Under the pieces are notes generated by a model, which saw nothing but the letters and a program-made list of their open reading frames with translations, ran no database searches and was not told the origin of the DNA. This document shows, piece by piece, positions 32,460-43,213 of a stretch of 64,000 bases of DNA. Each line of letters starts with the position of its first letter. The stretch's first letter is position 1. The stretch comes from Muraenolepis orangiensis. Its lineage: Eukaryota; Chordata; Actinopteri; Gadiformes; Muraenolepididae. The DNA lies in assembly GCA_027704905.1 (NCBI GenBank), contig CM051016.1, positions 13,905,650 through 13,969,649 on the forward strand. Direction: 5' to 3'. The translations under genes were made by a program, and so were the position numbers.

Positions 32460-33676
32460 AAGATCCCCGGATTTTGTTTGTGGAGACGTTCCTGCGCCAC
32501 TTGCCGCCCCGGGTTCAGACGGCGCTGGCCAACACGACCATTACTGAACCCCGCGCCCTGGCTGAGGAGGCTGACCGTTTCTTCCTGGCGACCCAGCAGC
32601 CCGGTGCAGATGTGCTAGCTGCGACGCTCAGTGCTCCCTCGCCGGTTAGGAGGGCTTGGGGGGAGCAGACCGCAGCGGTTCCAGGCCGGCGTGGGGACGC
32701 GTGTTTTTACCACGCGCGGTTCGGGGCCAAGGCAAAGAAGAGCATCGCTCCCGGCGCTCAGCGGAACGTGGTTTGTGCGTCGAGGGAGGACGTCCCTCGA
32801 GGGGGGCACGGACCGCAGTTGACGACAGCTAATGGCAGCCCCATCTGCACTTATGGCGTGAGGCAGATGTGTTTATGTGTTGGGGGGCAGCGGTTCAACT
32901 GGGATTTCGTCACAGCAGACATTTCTTTTCCCCTCCTCGGGGCAGATTTTTTATGTGCTCACAGGCTCCTGGTGGACGTTAGAAACAAACGCTTGGTTGA
33001 TGCCTTGACGTTTTCCTCCCTTGTGTGTACGCTTGGCAAAGCGGCATACAACGGGCTGTCGGGTTCGCTGTCGGGTGCGGACAAGTACCTGGGGTTGTTG
33101 ACCGAGTTCCCGGACCTGACGCTGCCCACCACCAAGCATGGGGTGGAGCACCACGTCACCACTGAGGGACCCCTGGTCTACGCCAGGGCCCGGCGGTTGA
33201 ACCCTTCTAAACTCGCAGTAGTGAAGGCGGAGTTCTCAACCATGGAACGCCTGGGTATCATCCGCCGGTCTGACAGTCCTTGGGCGTCTCCTCTGCACAT
33301 GGTCCCCAATTCTAATGGCGGTTGGCGCCCGTGTGGGGACTACCGCCGCCTCAACAACGCTACGACACCCGACCGCTACCCGGTGCCGCACATTCAGGAC
33401 TTTTTGGTGCACCTGGCGGGTAGGCTGGTGTTTTCTAAGATGGACCTGGTGCGTGGATACCACCAGGTGCCCATGCATCCCCTGGACATTCCCAAAACGG
33501 CGGTGATAAAGCCATTTGGGTTGTTTGTGTTCCTGCGGATACCTTTTGGGCTCAAGAACGCCGCTCAAACATTCCAGCGCCTGATGGATTCGGTGCTGTG
33601 GGACTTACCATTTGTGTTCGTCTGCCTGGCAACCACTTGCCTTTTTCAGCCGCCAGCTGACGCCCAGGGAACGTAG
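32460..33676 (+). pseudogene. Gypsy gag 3' part, protease remnant and RT N-terminal half, unit 2
   Basis: A continuous frame from the G run to 33676. It covers the gag C-terminus, protease C-terminal motif LLGADFL, then RT landmarks RRSDSPWASPLHMVPN, WRPCGDYRRLN, KMDLVRGYHQ and PFGLKNAAQTFQRLMD. The catalytic DTG of protease is missing as in unit 1, and the RT xxDD box is lost by a deletion, after which the frame ends. Confidence 0.75.
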
Positions 33677-34448
33677 GTACAGCGCTTTTGACCGGGAGCT
33701 CCTTGGACTTCTTGAGCTTCCTTGGCCGTGATGCACGATTCTTGCTGGAAGGCCGTGAATTTACGGCGTTCGTTGACCACAAGCCACTCACGTTCGCCAT
33801 GTCCAAGGTGGCGGAGCCTTGGTCTGCTCGCCAGCAAAGACAGCTTTCTTTGCTGGCGAGTCAAACCTGGTCGCAGATTGCCTCTCCTGGGTCGTCATCG
33901 GGGCCGTCCAGTTGGGCCTCGACTATACCTGTATGGCAGTAGACCAGGTCACGAACCCCAGCGTCCAGGCCCTGAAGGGGGCTGATGTGGGGCTGTGCCT
34001 GGAGGATGTGGTTTTCGGCGACGCGGGCATTGCTCTCCTGTGTGACGTCTCCGCGGGCCAGCCGCGCCCGGTCGTTCCCACCAGCTGGAGGCGCTCCGTG
34101 TTCGAGGCGGTGCACAACCTGTCGCACCCCGGCGGGAAGCCTTCGGTGCGGATGGTGGCCGCGAAGTTCGTCTGGCGGGGGCTCAAAAAGGTTGTGAGGG
34201 CTTGGGCCGGCACGTGTGTGGCTTGCCAGCGTGCTAAGGTGCACCGCCACACGAAGGCCCCCCTGGAGAAATTCCTGGTGCCTGAGAGGAGGTTTGACAA
34301 CGTCAACGATCGATCTGGTTGATCCATTACCCTCCTCCCAGGGTTTTTACTACATCCTAACTATGGTAGACAGGACGACCCGTTGGCCGGAGGCGGTCCC
34401 ACTCGCGTCGTCAACGGCGGCTGACCTAGCCCGGGCCTTCATTTCGAC
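33640..34448 (+). pseudogene. Gypsy RNase H and integrase fragments, unit 2
   Basis: Frames around 33640-33860 encode RNase H pieces (EFTAFVDHKPLTFAMS). The frame 33819-34322 encodes the integrase zinc site (HNLSHPGG, then CVACQRAKVH). The core domain is shifted and cut off at 34448, after the RTTRWPEAVPL segment. Frameshifts and a small deletion lie near 33735 and 33855. Confidence 0.75.
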
Positions 34449-34896
34449 ATGGGTGTGTCGTTTATATAAAATATACAGCTGCACACTACATATTAACAAG
34501 TAAATGAAAAGGTACATAATCCAAATAATCCAAATCCATCAAATAAATAGCCTATATTAAATACATAGGCATACCTCTGCTCCTACACAAAATCGCCTTC
34601 GTTATATGGCGATATATCCAGATAGAGCCACAAGACACAATGTCGGGGAATTGTATGATTTGGATTTAGACTTCTTCACTGTAGAGTTCATTCACTCGTT
34701 GAACCACATCGCCTGGACCGACTTTTGGAAGGCTATGCAGCGATGTTGTCCAGCGATAACTGTCCGCCATGGTGAATGTCAAGGTGAATGCATTAACCGG
34801 AACTTGGGATACACTGCTTCAGCGATTTTTAACGGGTACTTCCGGCTGTCAACTGTAGGTCTATTGTTAGACAGTGTGTATTATTGTTAAACATCA

Positions 34897-34961
<65 letters not shown>

Positions 34962-35124
34962 AATAAACAACGCGTACATTGTCTACTTCGAAATCGTGTC
35001 CTGCCCAACCATGACCCCTGCTGGGCAATAAAATCATTACACCCAATATACACGCTTGGTACACAGTGCGCTACTGCGGCTTCCAAACCATGATGAGGCT
35101 TCTTCTAAATTAATTTGTAAGACT
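34449..35124. other. Unidentified sequence between gypsy and copia, unit 2
   Basis: AT-rich DNA of unknown origin with an (ATT)n array at about 34895-34959. An AATAAA lies near 35028. It is shared with unit 3 (52409-53049) and absent from unit 1. A 94-residue frame at 34606-34890 has no recognised domain. Confidence 0.5.
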
Positions 35125-35489
35125 GTTTCTTCACCCGCCATGTTTATGTGCAGTATATTCTCTTCGTCCATTTAAATAAAACAACACACTCAAGTATCTT
35201 CCTCGTATGGTTTATTTACCATTACCGCGCCAGAAAGTAGCAACATACATACATGGATGTATTATAATAAGCATACATATGTGATTTATATGTCATGTGT
35301 ACACAGAACAACGTAACTCTTATCGAGAGAGTTATGCACAAAATATAACAATGCAAAACATATGAGAACACATCTTAACACCCCCACTTGTTATCATCTC
35401 AAGCCGAAAAACGATGATATACATATTAGTTTCCAAAGAAACAACTCTTGAATTGACCAAACTTAAACTTAACTAGCGGCTTTGTAAGT

Positions 35490-36025
35490 CTATCTGCAGC
35501 CATGTCTTCTGATGGGCAGTAAATCTATTTTTCCTTCACTGACTGCATCACGAATAAAATGATATTTGACGTCAATGTGTTTGGACCTCTGTCTGTTCAC
35601 TGGGTTCTTACTTAGTGCGATGGCTCCCTGGTTGTCTTCATACATCTTTGTACAACGGTAGACTCTATTATCCATGCTGTTTAATAGTGGAGTAGTGGCG
35701 GCTAGGCTGATGTATTCAGCCTCACATGTCCAGAGTGCTACAGTAGGTTGTTTCTTGGACTTCCAAGATATGGCAGGGCCTTGTTTTGTCAGGCTTAAAC
35801 AGTACCCTGTAGCACTACCTCTATCTTCCATAAAAGATGTCCAATCAGAATCACTGTAAGCTTGAAGTCTTCATCAGATTTCTTGAAGCACAACTCGTAG
35901 TCACTGGTCCCTTTTATGTATCTCAAAACATGTTTAGCAGCTACTAGGTTCTCTACCTTTGGCTTTGCCAGTGTTTGTGATAGTTTACTAACTATCCAGC
36001 TAATATCTGGTCGGGTACAAGTCAT
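35490..36025 (-). pseudogene. Copia RNase H region, unit 2
   Basis: A longer open frame (35831-35490) than in units 1 and 3, because the AGTTAGATACATGC tandem repeat is absent here. It contains WKSKKQPTVALWTCEAEYIS and YEDNQGAIALSKNP. A frameshift separates it from MTCTRPDISW (36025-35795). Confidence 0.75.
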
Positions 36026-36034
36026 AGCCGTTAC

Positions 36035-36793
36035 GTGCCTCCACTATCGGATGGTATAAAGGGTAGGAGGACGCAACAGCCTGCCTATACATACACTGTC
36101 AAATCATATCATTACAATGTTGGTGGAAACAAGGGTTTATTGAGTGGCACACAAATTAGATCAACAAGAATCCAGGTTAACACAATACTCATAACAAACA
36201 CAGCAAGGCTAACAGAAAGGGAGGGAGAAGGACCGACTGATGTACCAAACTAACCCCTATTTAATCTAACTATCTAAACTATCCAGGAACCTAAACTGTC
36301 GGCTACATAAAAAACAGGGCGACACCAATCACTTCTTACCTAGTGTGTATATACATCGAGTTACCTACGTGCAGTATGCAAACCCATGGGTATCTTACCT
36401 AGCCCTTCTCCCGGGGAAGCAAAAGAAAGGGTCAACAAACAGCAATAGGCAACCAAACCAAAAAACAGGACTTTCCAACGAACATCTGGAACAAACACAA
36501 GCAGCTATATTTCTACAAGCAGCTATAATTCTACAAGCAGCCAAAGATTCAACACACTCAGCAATAGTTACCAGACCACCACCTCGCCTCTTCCACATAG
36601 ACAAAAATAATGCAGTTTTTCTAGGACTGGGAGACATGCCGGGAATGACACAGGTGACGATGAGTAAGGGTGATTGCTGGGGGTTGATTGGACAGGATTC
36701 ATGGAGGGGGAAGGAAGACCAGGCCACACACCGAGCACCACCTGAAGGAGACAGAGGAACCAAAACAGGGACAAACTGCACACAGACATGGGG
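36035..36793. mobile_element. Unidentified insertion in copia pol, unit 2
   Basis: Same insertion as 17130-17909 with the same flanking GCCGTTAC (36027-36034) and GCCGTAAC (36794-36801). One repeat copy shorter. Confidence 0.5.
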
Positions 36794-36801
36794 GCCGTAA
36801 C

Positions 36802-37427
36802 ATTAGTATAGATCAAACTGCCTATAATCTCACGGTATTCTTTGGGATCAACATTGTTGGTGTCACTCTCCTCATTTCGGTCACCTTCTACTTTGAATTC
36901 ACACAGTGTATATCTAGGTTTACAGTTTGACATTCCAAATCTATCAAGCATTTTTTGGATGTATGTTTTCTGATTCATTTAGATTTCCTCTCCCCTTTGT
37001 TCAAACTGAATTCCCAGGAAAGATGATATTTTCCCCAGATCCTTCATATTAAACTGGGCTTCCATGTTTTCTTTGAAACTGTTCAGAAGTTTGTTACTGC
37101 TAGCGGCAATGATTAAATCATCAACCCAGATGAGTACGATAATCGTCTCATTTCCTACCTCCTTTCTATATACACAGTGGTCAGTTAGATTTCTTGTAAA
37201 GTTGTCTTTCTCTAGATGATCATTTAGGAGTTTGTACCAGTTTCTTCCCGACAGTTTCAGACCGTAAAGGGATTTCTTTAACTTACATACTAACTTCTCC
37301 CCAGTCTCTGATATCTCTTGAAACCCCTCAGGTTGTTCTAGGAATATGTCCTCCTCTATAGGAGCATGTAAGTATGCTGTTTTGACGTCCATCTGATGGA
37401 CGATAGTTGATCTATCCATCTGATCAC
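36802..37427 (-). pseudogene. Copia RT fragment, unit 2
   Basis: The 37419-36979 frame has QMDVKTAYLHAPIEED and VLIWVDDLIIAAS. It differs from units 1 and 3 by an extra glutamate codon and by substitutions. Confidence 0.8.
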
Positions 37428-39324
37428 GATAGTTCCTGCCAAGTTTGACAACAAGCTTAGAGGTCTAGGCGTGCCCCCATCCACGTGCAGCTGGATACTG
37501 GACCTCCTGTTGGACCTCCGCCAGGTGGTGAGGATGGGCAGCACCACCTCAGAGCCCTGTTCAAAAAGGGTGACCAGAGGGTGTGTGCCAATTACAGGGG
37601 TATCACATTACTCAGCCTCCCTGGGAAAGTCTACTCCAAGGTGCTGGAAAGGAGGGTTCGGCCGATAGTCGAACCTCAGATTGAAGAGGAACAATGCGGA
37701 TTCCGCCCTGGTCGTGGAACAACGGACCAGCTTTTCACTCTTGCAAGGATCCTGGAGGGGGCTTGGGAGTATGCTCATCCGGTCTACATGTGTTTTGTAG
37801 ATTTGGAGAAGGCATATGATCGGGTCCCTCGGGAAATACTGTGGGGGGTGCTGCGGGAGTATGGGGTGCGGGGGTCACTGTTGAGGGCCATCCAATCTCT
37901 CTACTCCAAAAGCAAGAGCTGTGTCCGGATTCTCGGTACAAAGTCAGGCCTGTTCTCAGTGGGTGTTGGCCTCCGCCAGGGCTGCGCTTTGTCACCCATC
38001 CTGTTTGTGATTTTCATGGACAGGATTTCAAGGCGTAGTCATGGAGGGGAGGGGTTTCAGTATGGTGGGCTCAGGATTGAATCGCTGCTGTTTGCAGATG
38101 ATGTGGTCCTGTTTGCGTCATCAGTATGTGACCTTCAGCACTCACTGGATCGGTTTGCAGCAGAATGTGAAGCGGCTGGGATGAGGATCAGCACCTCCAA
38201 ATCTGAGGCCATGGTTCTTAGCAGGAAACCGGTGGATTGTCTACTCCAAGTAGGGAGGGAGTCCTTATCCCAAGTGAAGGAGTTCAAGTATCTCGGGGTC
38301 TTGTTATCGAGTGAGGGGAGGATGGAGCGGGAGATTGACAGGAGAATAGGTGCAGCGGGAGCGGTATTGGGTGCACTTTGGCGCACCGTTGTAACCAAAA
38401 GAGAGCTGAGAAAGCTCTCGATCTACCGATCAGTCTTCGTTCCTACCCTCACCTATGGCCATGAGCAATGGGTAATGACCGAAAGGACGAGATCGCGAAT
38501 ACAAGCGGCCGAAATGAGTTTCCTCAGGAGGGTGGCTGGTATCTCCCTGAGGGATAGGGTGAGAAGCTCAGTCACTCGTGAGAGACTCGGAGTAGAGCCG
38601 CTGCTCCTTCGCGTAGAAAGGAGCCAGTTGAGGTGGTTCGGGCATCTAGTAAGGATGCTTCCTGGTCGCCTCCCGAGGGAGGTTTTCCAGGCACATCCAA
38701 CTGGGAAGAGACCACGGGGCAGACCGAGGTACAGGTGGGGTGATTACATCTCCATACTGGCCTGGGAACGCCTCGGGATCCCCCAGTCAGAGCTAGTCGA
38801 TGTTGCCAGGGAGAGGGAAGTTTGGAGTCCCCTGCTGGAGCTGCTACCTCCGCGACCCGATTTCGGATAAGCGGGAGAAGATGGATGGATGGATGGACCT
38901 CAGAGCCACTGACCCTCAAAACGGGAGCCCCCCAGGGATGCGTGCTGAGCCCTCTCCTCTACTCCCGCTACACCCACGATTGCATGGCAATGCACAGCTC
39001 CAACGTCATCATCAAGTTTGCTGACGACACGACAGTGATGGGCCTGATCGCCGGCGACGACGAGACAGCCGACAGGGAGGAGGTCGGATCGCTGGAGCAG
39101 TGGTGCCAGGAGAACAGCCTCGCCCTCAACATCAAGAAGACCAAGGAGCTGATCGTGGACTTCAGGAAGCAGATCCTATCTCCATCGTCGGTGTTGCATT
39201 AGAGAGGGTCAGCAGGGTGCAGGGTGGTGCGGACGGCCCAGTATATCGTTGGAGGTGAGCTCCCCTCCCTCCTGGATATATACAACCGGCGGTGCGGGGT
39301 CAAGGCCAAACGCATCATAAAAGT
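37428..39324 (+). mobile_element. L2/CR1-like LINE in copia, split and deleted, unit 2
   Basis: Host LINE pieces at 37428-37556 and 38897-39324 are separated by a Rex3-like insertion. This copy keeps the FADD box (IKFADDTTV). It has lost internal sequence near 39175-39220 and its 3' UTR and tail relative to units 1 and 3. Confidence 0.75.
37557..38896 (+). mobile_element. Rex3-like (RTE-type) LINE, 5'-truncated, nested
   Basis: A single open frame (to TAA at 38870) covers most of a non-LTR reverse transcriptase: NYRGITLLS, GFRPGRGTTDQLF, VDLEKAYDRVPRE, LRQGCALSPILF and the catalytic box LLFADDVVLF, then the C-terminal region (KRPRGRPRYRWGDY). The endonuclease is missing through 5' truncation. 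The very short 3' UTR ends in (GATG)n, the tail type I recall for fish Rex3. Direct repeats ACCTCAGAGCC at 37546-37556 and 38897-38907 mark target-site duplication. The frame is still open, consistent with recent insertion. Confidence 0.85.
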
Positions 39325-40467
39325 AATAATAAGTATTGTGGGGCCCTCTTATCTCTTTTTGGATAGCGATGTTTAGGACTATGACTAGGTTGTGAATCTG
39401 CATGGTTTCATCATGTTCATCTGTATATGTATTTACAGTCTCGTCACTCCCCTCTATAACCTCACTCCCTGGGCTCTCTTCACTCTGTGGTTGTGGTACA
39501 TGAGTGCTGTTCTCACTACCAGACGTTCTGCCTTTATGTGTCTGGAGTTCTGTATCATCCTCATCAGTTTGAGTATGTTGTTCCATACTGTTCTTTCTAA
39601 TGAATTAGACTAGTCCGTGTTTTGATCCCTTTCCTGTATGTGGTTTGTATACTAGGTATGCCGGGCTATTTTTACTGTACCCCACAAAAATCCCTTTCTC
39701 ACATGTGGGGTCGAGCTTCTTATGATCGTGTTCATACACATAACAATCTGAGTTGAACACCCACATTTTTGAAAGATTGTGTTTCCTTCCTGTTAACATG
39801 AATTAAGGGGTATTGTTGGTCCTTTCGTTGTAGCATCTAGTTCGTATGTGAGCTGCGTTTCGTACAGCATATGGCCACAGTGCCTTTGGTGATCCCTTCT
39901 CTAATAATTGGCACCTTCCCATTTCAAATAAGGTCCTAAACTGTCTAACTGTCTCTCGGCTGTGCCGTTTTGATGAGGGGAAAAGGGGCACGATGTCTCA
40001 TGTCTTATCCCTCTATCTCTTAACAGTGACTGAAAATAATTGCTTGTGAATTCTGTACCATTATCTGATCTTATGCACTTGACTTGGCCATACGGTGCAC
40101 TGTCTGCAAGGAATCGTTCAGTTGCTAATGTTGTTTGACTCTTGTTCTTAAGGAAATAAACTGACACTGCCCCTTGGAAATCATCTGTGAATGCAATGGC
40201 ATATTTATGTCCATCTTGAGCAGTTGGGTCAATGGGACCTGCTAAGTCAGTATGTACTAACTCTAGGGGGGTTCTAGCTTTTGCGTCAGGTGTCCTATTT
40301 CTGATGTTGGTAAATGTTTCTTCAGTACAGACACTACAGTCTATTTTAGTGTTACCTGTGATCTTCATACCCTCTACCACCTTTGGTAATTTCATCACAT
40401 CATCTACATTACAATGACCCATAATCTCATGCCATGTTTTTACATCACAATTCAAGTTCACTTTGTC
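39325..40467 (-). pseudogene. Copia integrase and linker, broken, unit 2
   Basis: Same structure as unit 1, but the third catalytic residue is glutamate (NGTAERQ, near 39957). The frameshift just after it is shared by all units. The continuation frame 39991-39803 encodes FRTLFEMGRCQLLEKG. Confidence 0.8.
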
Positions 40468-41662
40468 TCAGGACATCATATCGTTAACTGAATAATCAAC
40501 ACATGTTTCATCATTTACCGTTTCCAAGTAGCACAGTCTCTCATGCTGCTCTATGCGGAGAACGGCTCCATCTCTGTTGATGAGCATGTTCTGTCCTTCT
40601 TGACAAGTCACCTTGTCTCCGTCAGTTGTGTCTGCTTGTACTGAGATGATGCTCTGTGGGTACGATGCTATGAATAGCGCATTCCTCAGTGTGACTCGAC
40701 GCATCTTCCTTCTGAGTCCTGTAAGAACACCTCTGCGTGGCCCCGTTTCATTGCCACATTGTTCATTGTGGTTCCGTCAGCTAGTTCCATGTAGTGTGAC
40801 TTTGGGTCAAAAGTCTCGTCAAATCTCGTGAACTTGTTTTCCTCCGTTATGATGTGGGATGTAGCTCCGCAGTCTACCATCAGCCTGTTTCTTCTAATAG
40901 TGTCTGGGAGGAATCCTTGACTGACTGTGAATACAAACGTCTGTTCTTCCTCACGTTCTTGTCTGTCCGCAGTCTGTTTTGCGTCGTCTTTCTGCTGGGG
41001 TTTTCTCCCGTGTCATCGCTGTGTGTAGAGCTTCTATGGTAGCTGCATCACTTGGCTACACTGGCTCCTTTCCGACGACACTCTCTTGTCATGTGACCAT
41101 GGCCTCCGCATCCGTAACATGTCATCGATGATATGTTTACTTTCATCACGTTGTCTGATTTTTATTTAGTGTCAAACTTTTCTGTCTCCTCATAGCTCCG
41201 TAGTTTACTTTTGAACTGGGTAAATGTCAGCTCATCACTGCTCTGTGTCGTATGAATGGCGAAACATTTGTACGCCTCTGGAAGTCCCTTTAGAATCATG
41301 GCTTTAATAAGCCTGTCACCAATAACTTATTTTGCATTTCTTAGGGAAGTTACTGCCTTTTCAGCTCGGATGATGTAATCTGTCACAGTTTCACCGGACT
41401 CTTTCTTTAGTGACGTTAGTTCTGTATACAGGACAATAATCCTTGGCTTACCCTGACTATCTTGTCTATTAGTCTTATTATTCTCATGTGGTCGAGGAAC
41501 TTCACTTCCCAAAGTTCGTAGTTGTTTTCATCTCCGTAGAAAACTAGTCTCTGCCATTTTCCTCCTGCGGTACCACCACGCCTGGGCCCATAACCTGTAA
41601 GAGGTTCTGTTTCTTCACCCGCCATGTTTATGTACAGTATATTCTCTATGTCCATAAGAAAA
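40468..41662 (-). pseudogene. Copia gag-protease region, broken, unit 2
   Basis: Gag start near 41656, zinc knuckle near 41078-41119, protease VDCGATSHI near 40860-40880. The protein sequences of all fragments match units 1 and 3. Confidence 0.75.
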
Positions 41663-42277
41663 CGACACACTCAAGTATCTTCCTTCGTGTGGTTTATTTA
41701 CCATTCTTTACAGCACCGGCAACTCTCATCAGTACTGCAGCAAACAACCATCTTTATTATTGAACAACGTTCGTGCCAGAAGGTAGCAACATACATATCA
41801 TGTGATTGACATGTCACGTGTACACAGAACAACGTAACTCTTATTATAGAGGTGCACAAAATATAACAATAGAAAACATGTACAATGAGTGCATACTCAT
41901 TTTGAGACATACGAGACAATATGTGTTCTCAACATATGAGAACACATCTCTTAACAAGGCGCGGCATAAAAATGCTCTACACAATAAAAAATGAACATAA
42001 AAACATCGATAAAGTGACCGATGGAGGATATGTACATGTTTTGTACATGTTTTGAATTGTGCAAAAATATTTAAAAGCATTTAAAGTGCCAGTAGTGCAG
42101 CAGCATCATGAATGCAGTGCAGTACAGTGCAGTACAGTGCAGTACAGTGCAGTAACTGTAATGAGTCCAGAAAGTCCAGGAAAGTATGACCGTGTAATGT
42201 TAAAAGTAAACTAAATAAATTGTGGGAGCTCATAAAGACATGTCTGCTCTTCTCCAACGCCATGCTCATCAAGAGCA

Positions 42278-42496
42278 TTATTATATTATATTATATTATA
42301 TTATATTATTATATTATATTATTATATTATATTATATTATATTATTATATTATATTATATTATATTATTATATTATATTATATTATTATATTATTATATT
42401 ATTATATTATATTATATTATATTATTATATTATATTATTATGATATTATATTGTTATATTATTACATTATATTATTACATTATATTATTATTATAT
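42278..42496 (+). repeat. ATT/TATTA-rich array, unit 3
   Basis: Same position as in the other units; ends before ATTTGTAGCGTGTGG. Confidence 0.9.
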
Positions 42497-42737
42497 TTGT
42501 AGCGTGTGGCTAAATTTAAATATAGAAGCCAGCAAGTAGGCCTATATAATGAGACATATCGAGATCCAATTAACACGAGGACTCTAACTAGGTCGGTCAC
42601 GTCCAGGCATCTTTGTCGTTCATTTCTCCTACTATAACACAACTACGCTTATCCTGAACAGACGCAGCTTGGGGGGGGGGCACCTGGGGACTTGATACAC
42701 CTGACTGATTGCACCGACCAGCAGGCCTTCAAGAGTT

Positions 42738-43213
42738 ACTCCTGCAGCGCGCACAGCCCTACGGGCGCACGGCGGGGACACAGAACCCACATAGAACATA
42801 GAACATACAACACAACACCTACTAACTACGCAACGCCTGTTTTTCTCCCTTGTTTTCTGCTTCTTGACTCCCTTCTCTTTGCTCTCTTGGCCCTGCTCAG
42901 GACTTGCTCTGTAGGAGCGTCCCCGTCGGGCTGGGCCAACACGCTAGGCACAGCTGATCAGATCTGAACAGCTGATCACATCAGGCTTCAACAACAGGCG
43001 ATGAGTGAAGCCACTCTTGAACTGACAATAGTTCTCAAAGTCTTCTTCCAGAACATGTTCGCTGATCGCTGAGTCGGCACTTTGAAGAAGTGTGCATGGT
43101 CCGGATGACGTTTGTCTGATACCTTGCAGTATTTTGCGATACAATGCGGCATTATGTCGATATTGAACAATCAAAATCAGCACAATGCAAATGCCGAACA
43201 ATAGTGAATGACG
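42738..43213. mobile_element. Remnant of TTAA-flanked element, unit 3
   Basis: Internal sequence of the 23261-24736 element, with both inverted ends deleted. It keeps a pyrimidine-rich segment at about 42842-42900 that is missing from the unit 2 and unit 4 copies. Confidence 0.7.

Larger units (their letters stand above)
31909..34448 (+). mobile_element. Ty3/gypsy retrotransposon, internally deleted, unit 2
   Basis: Probable 5' LTR to 32123 with AATAAA near 32061, primer site 32125-32143, then gag, protease remnant, RT, RNase H and integrase fragments in the gypsy order (RT before integrase). The RT xxDD box and following part are deleted: sequence jumps near 33630 from the region just before that box to the RNase H entry. 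No 3' LTR: the element ends at about 34448 within integrase. Confidence 0.82.
22300..41956 (+). repeat. Tandem unit 2 (about 19.7 kb)
   Basis: Second copy, starting AAGGCCCAGCATAAAAATG. It is the longest unit because it keeps the TTAA-flanked DNA element and most of the gypsy element, and has gained a Rex3-like LINE. Confidence 0.9.
35125..41956 (-). mobile_element. Ty1/copia element with nested insertions, unit 2
   Basis: Same element as in unit 1: 3' LTR about 35182-35380, 5' LTR about 41663-41956. A second gag start (minus strand, M-D-E-E-N-I-L-H-I-N then AGEE) lies at 35125-35170 beyond the 3' LTR, so an LTR-gag junction occurs at both ends. Confidence 0.85.
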
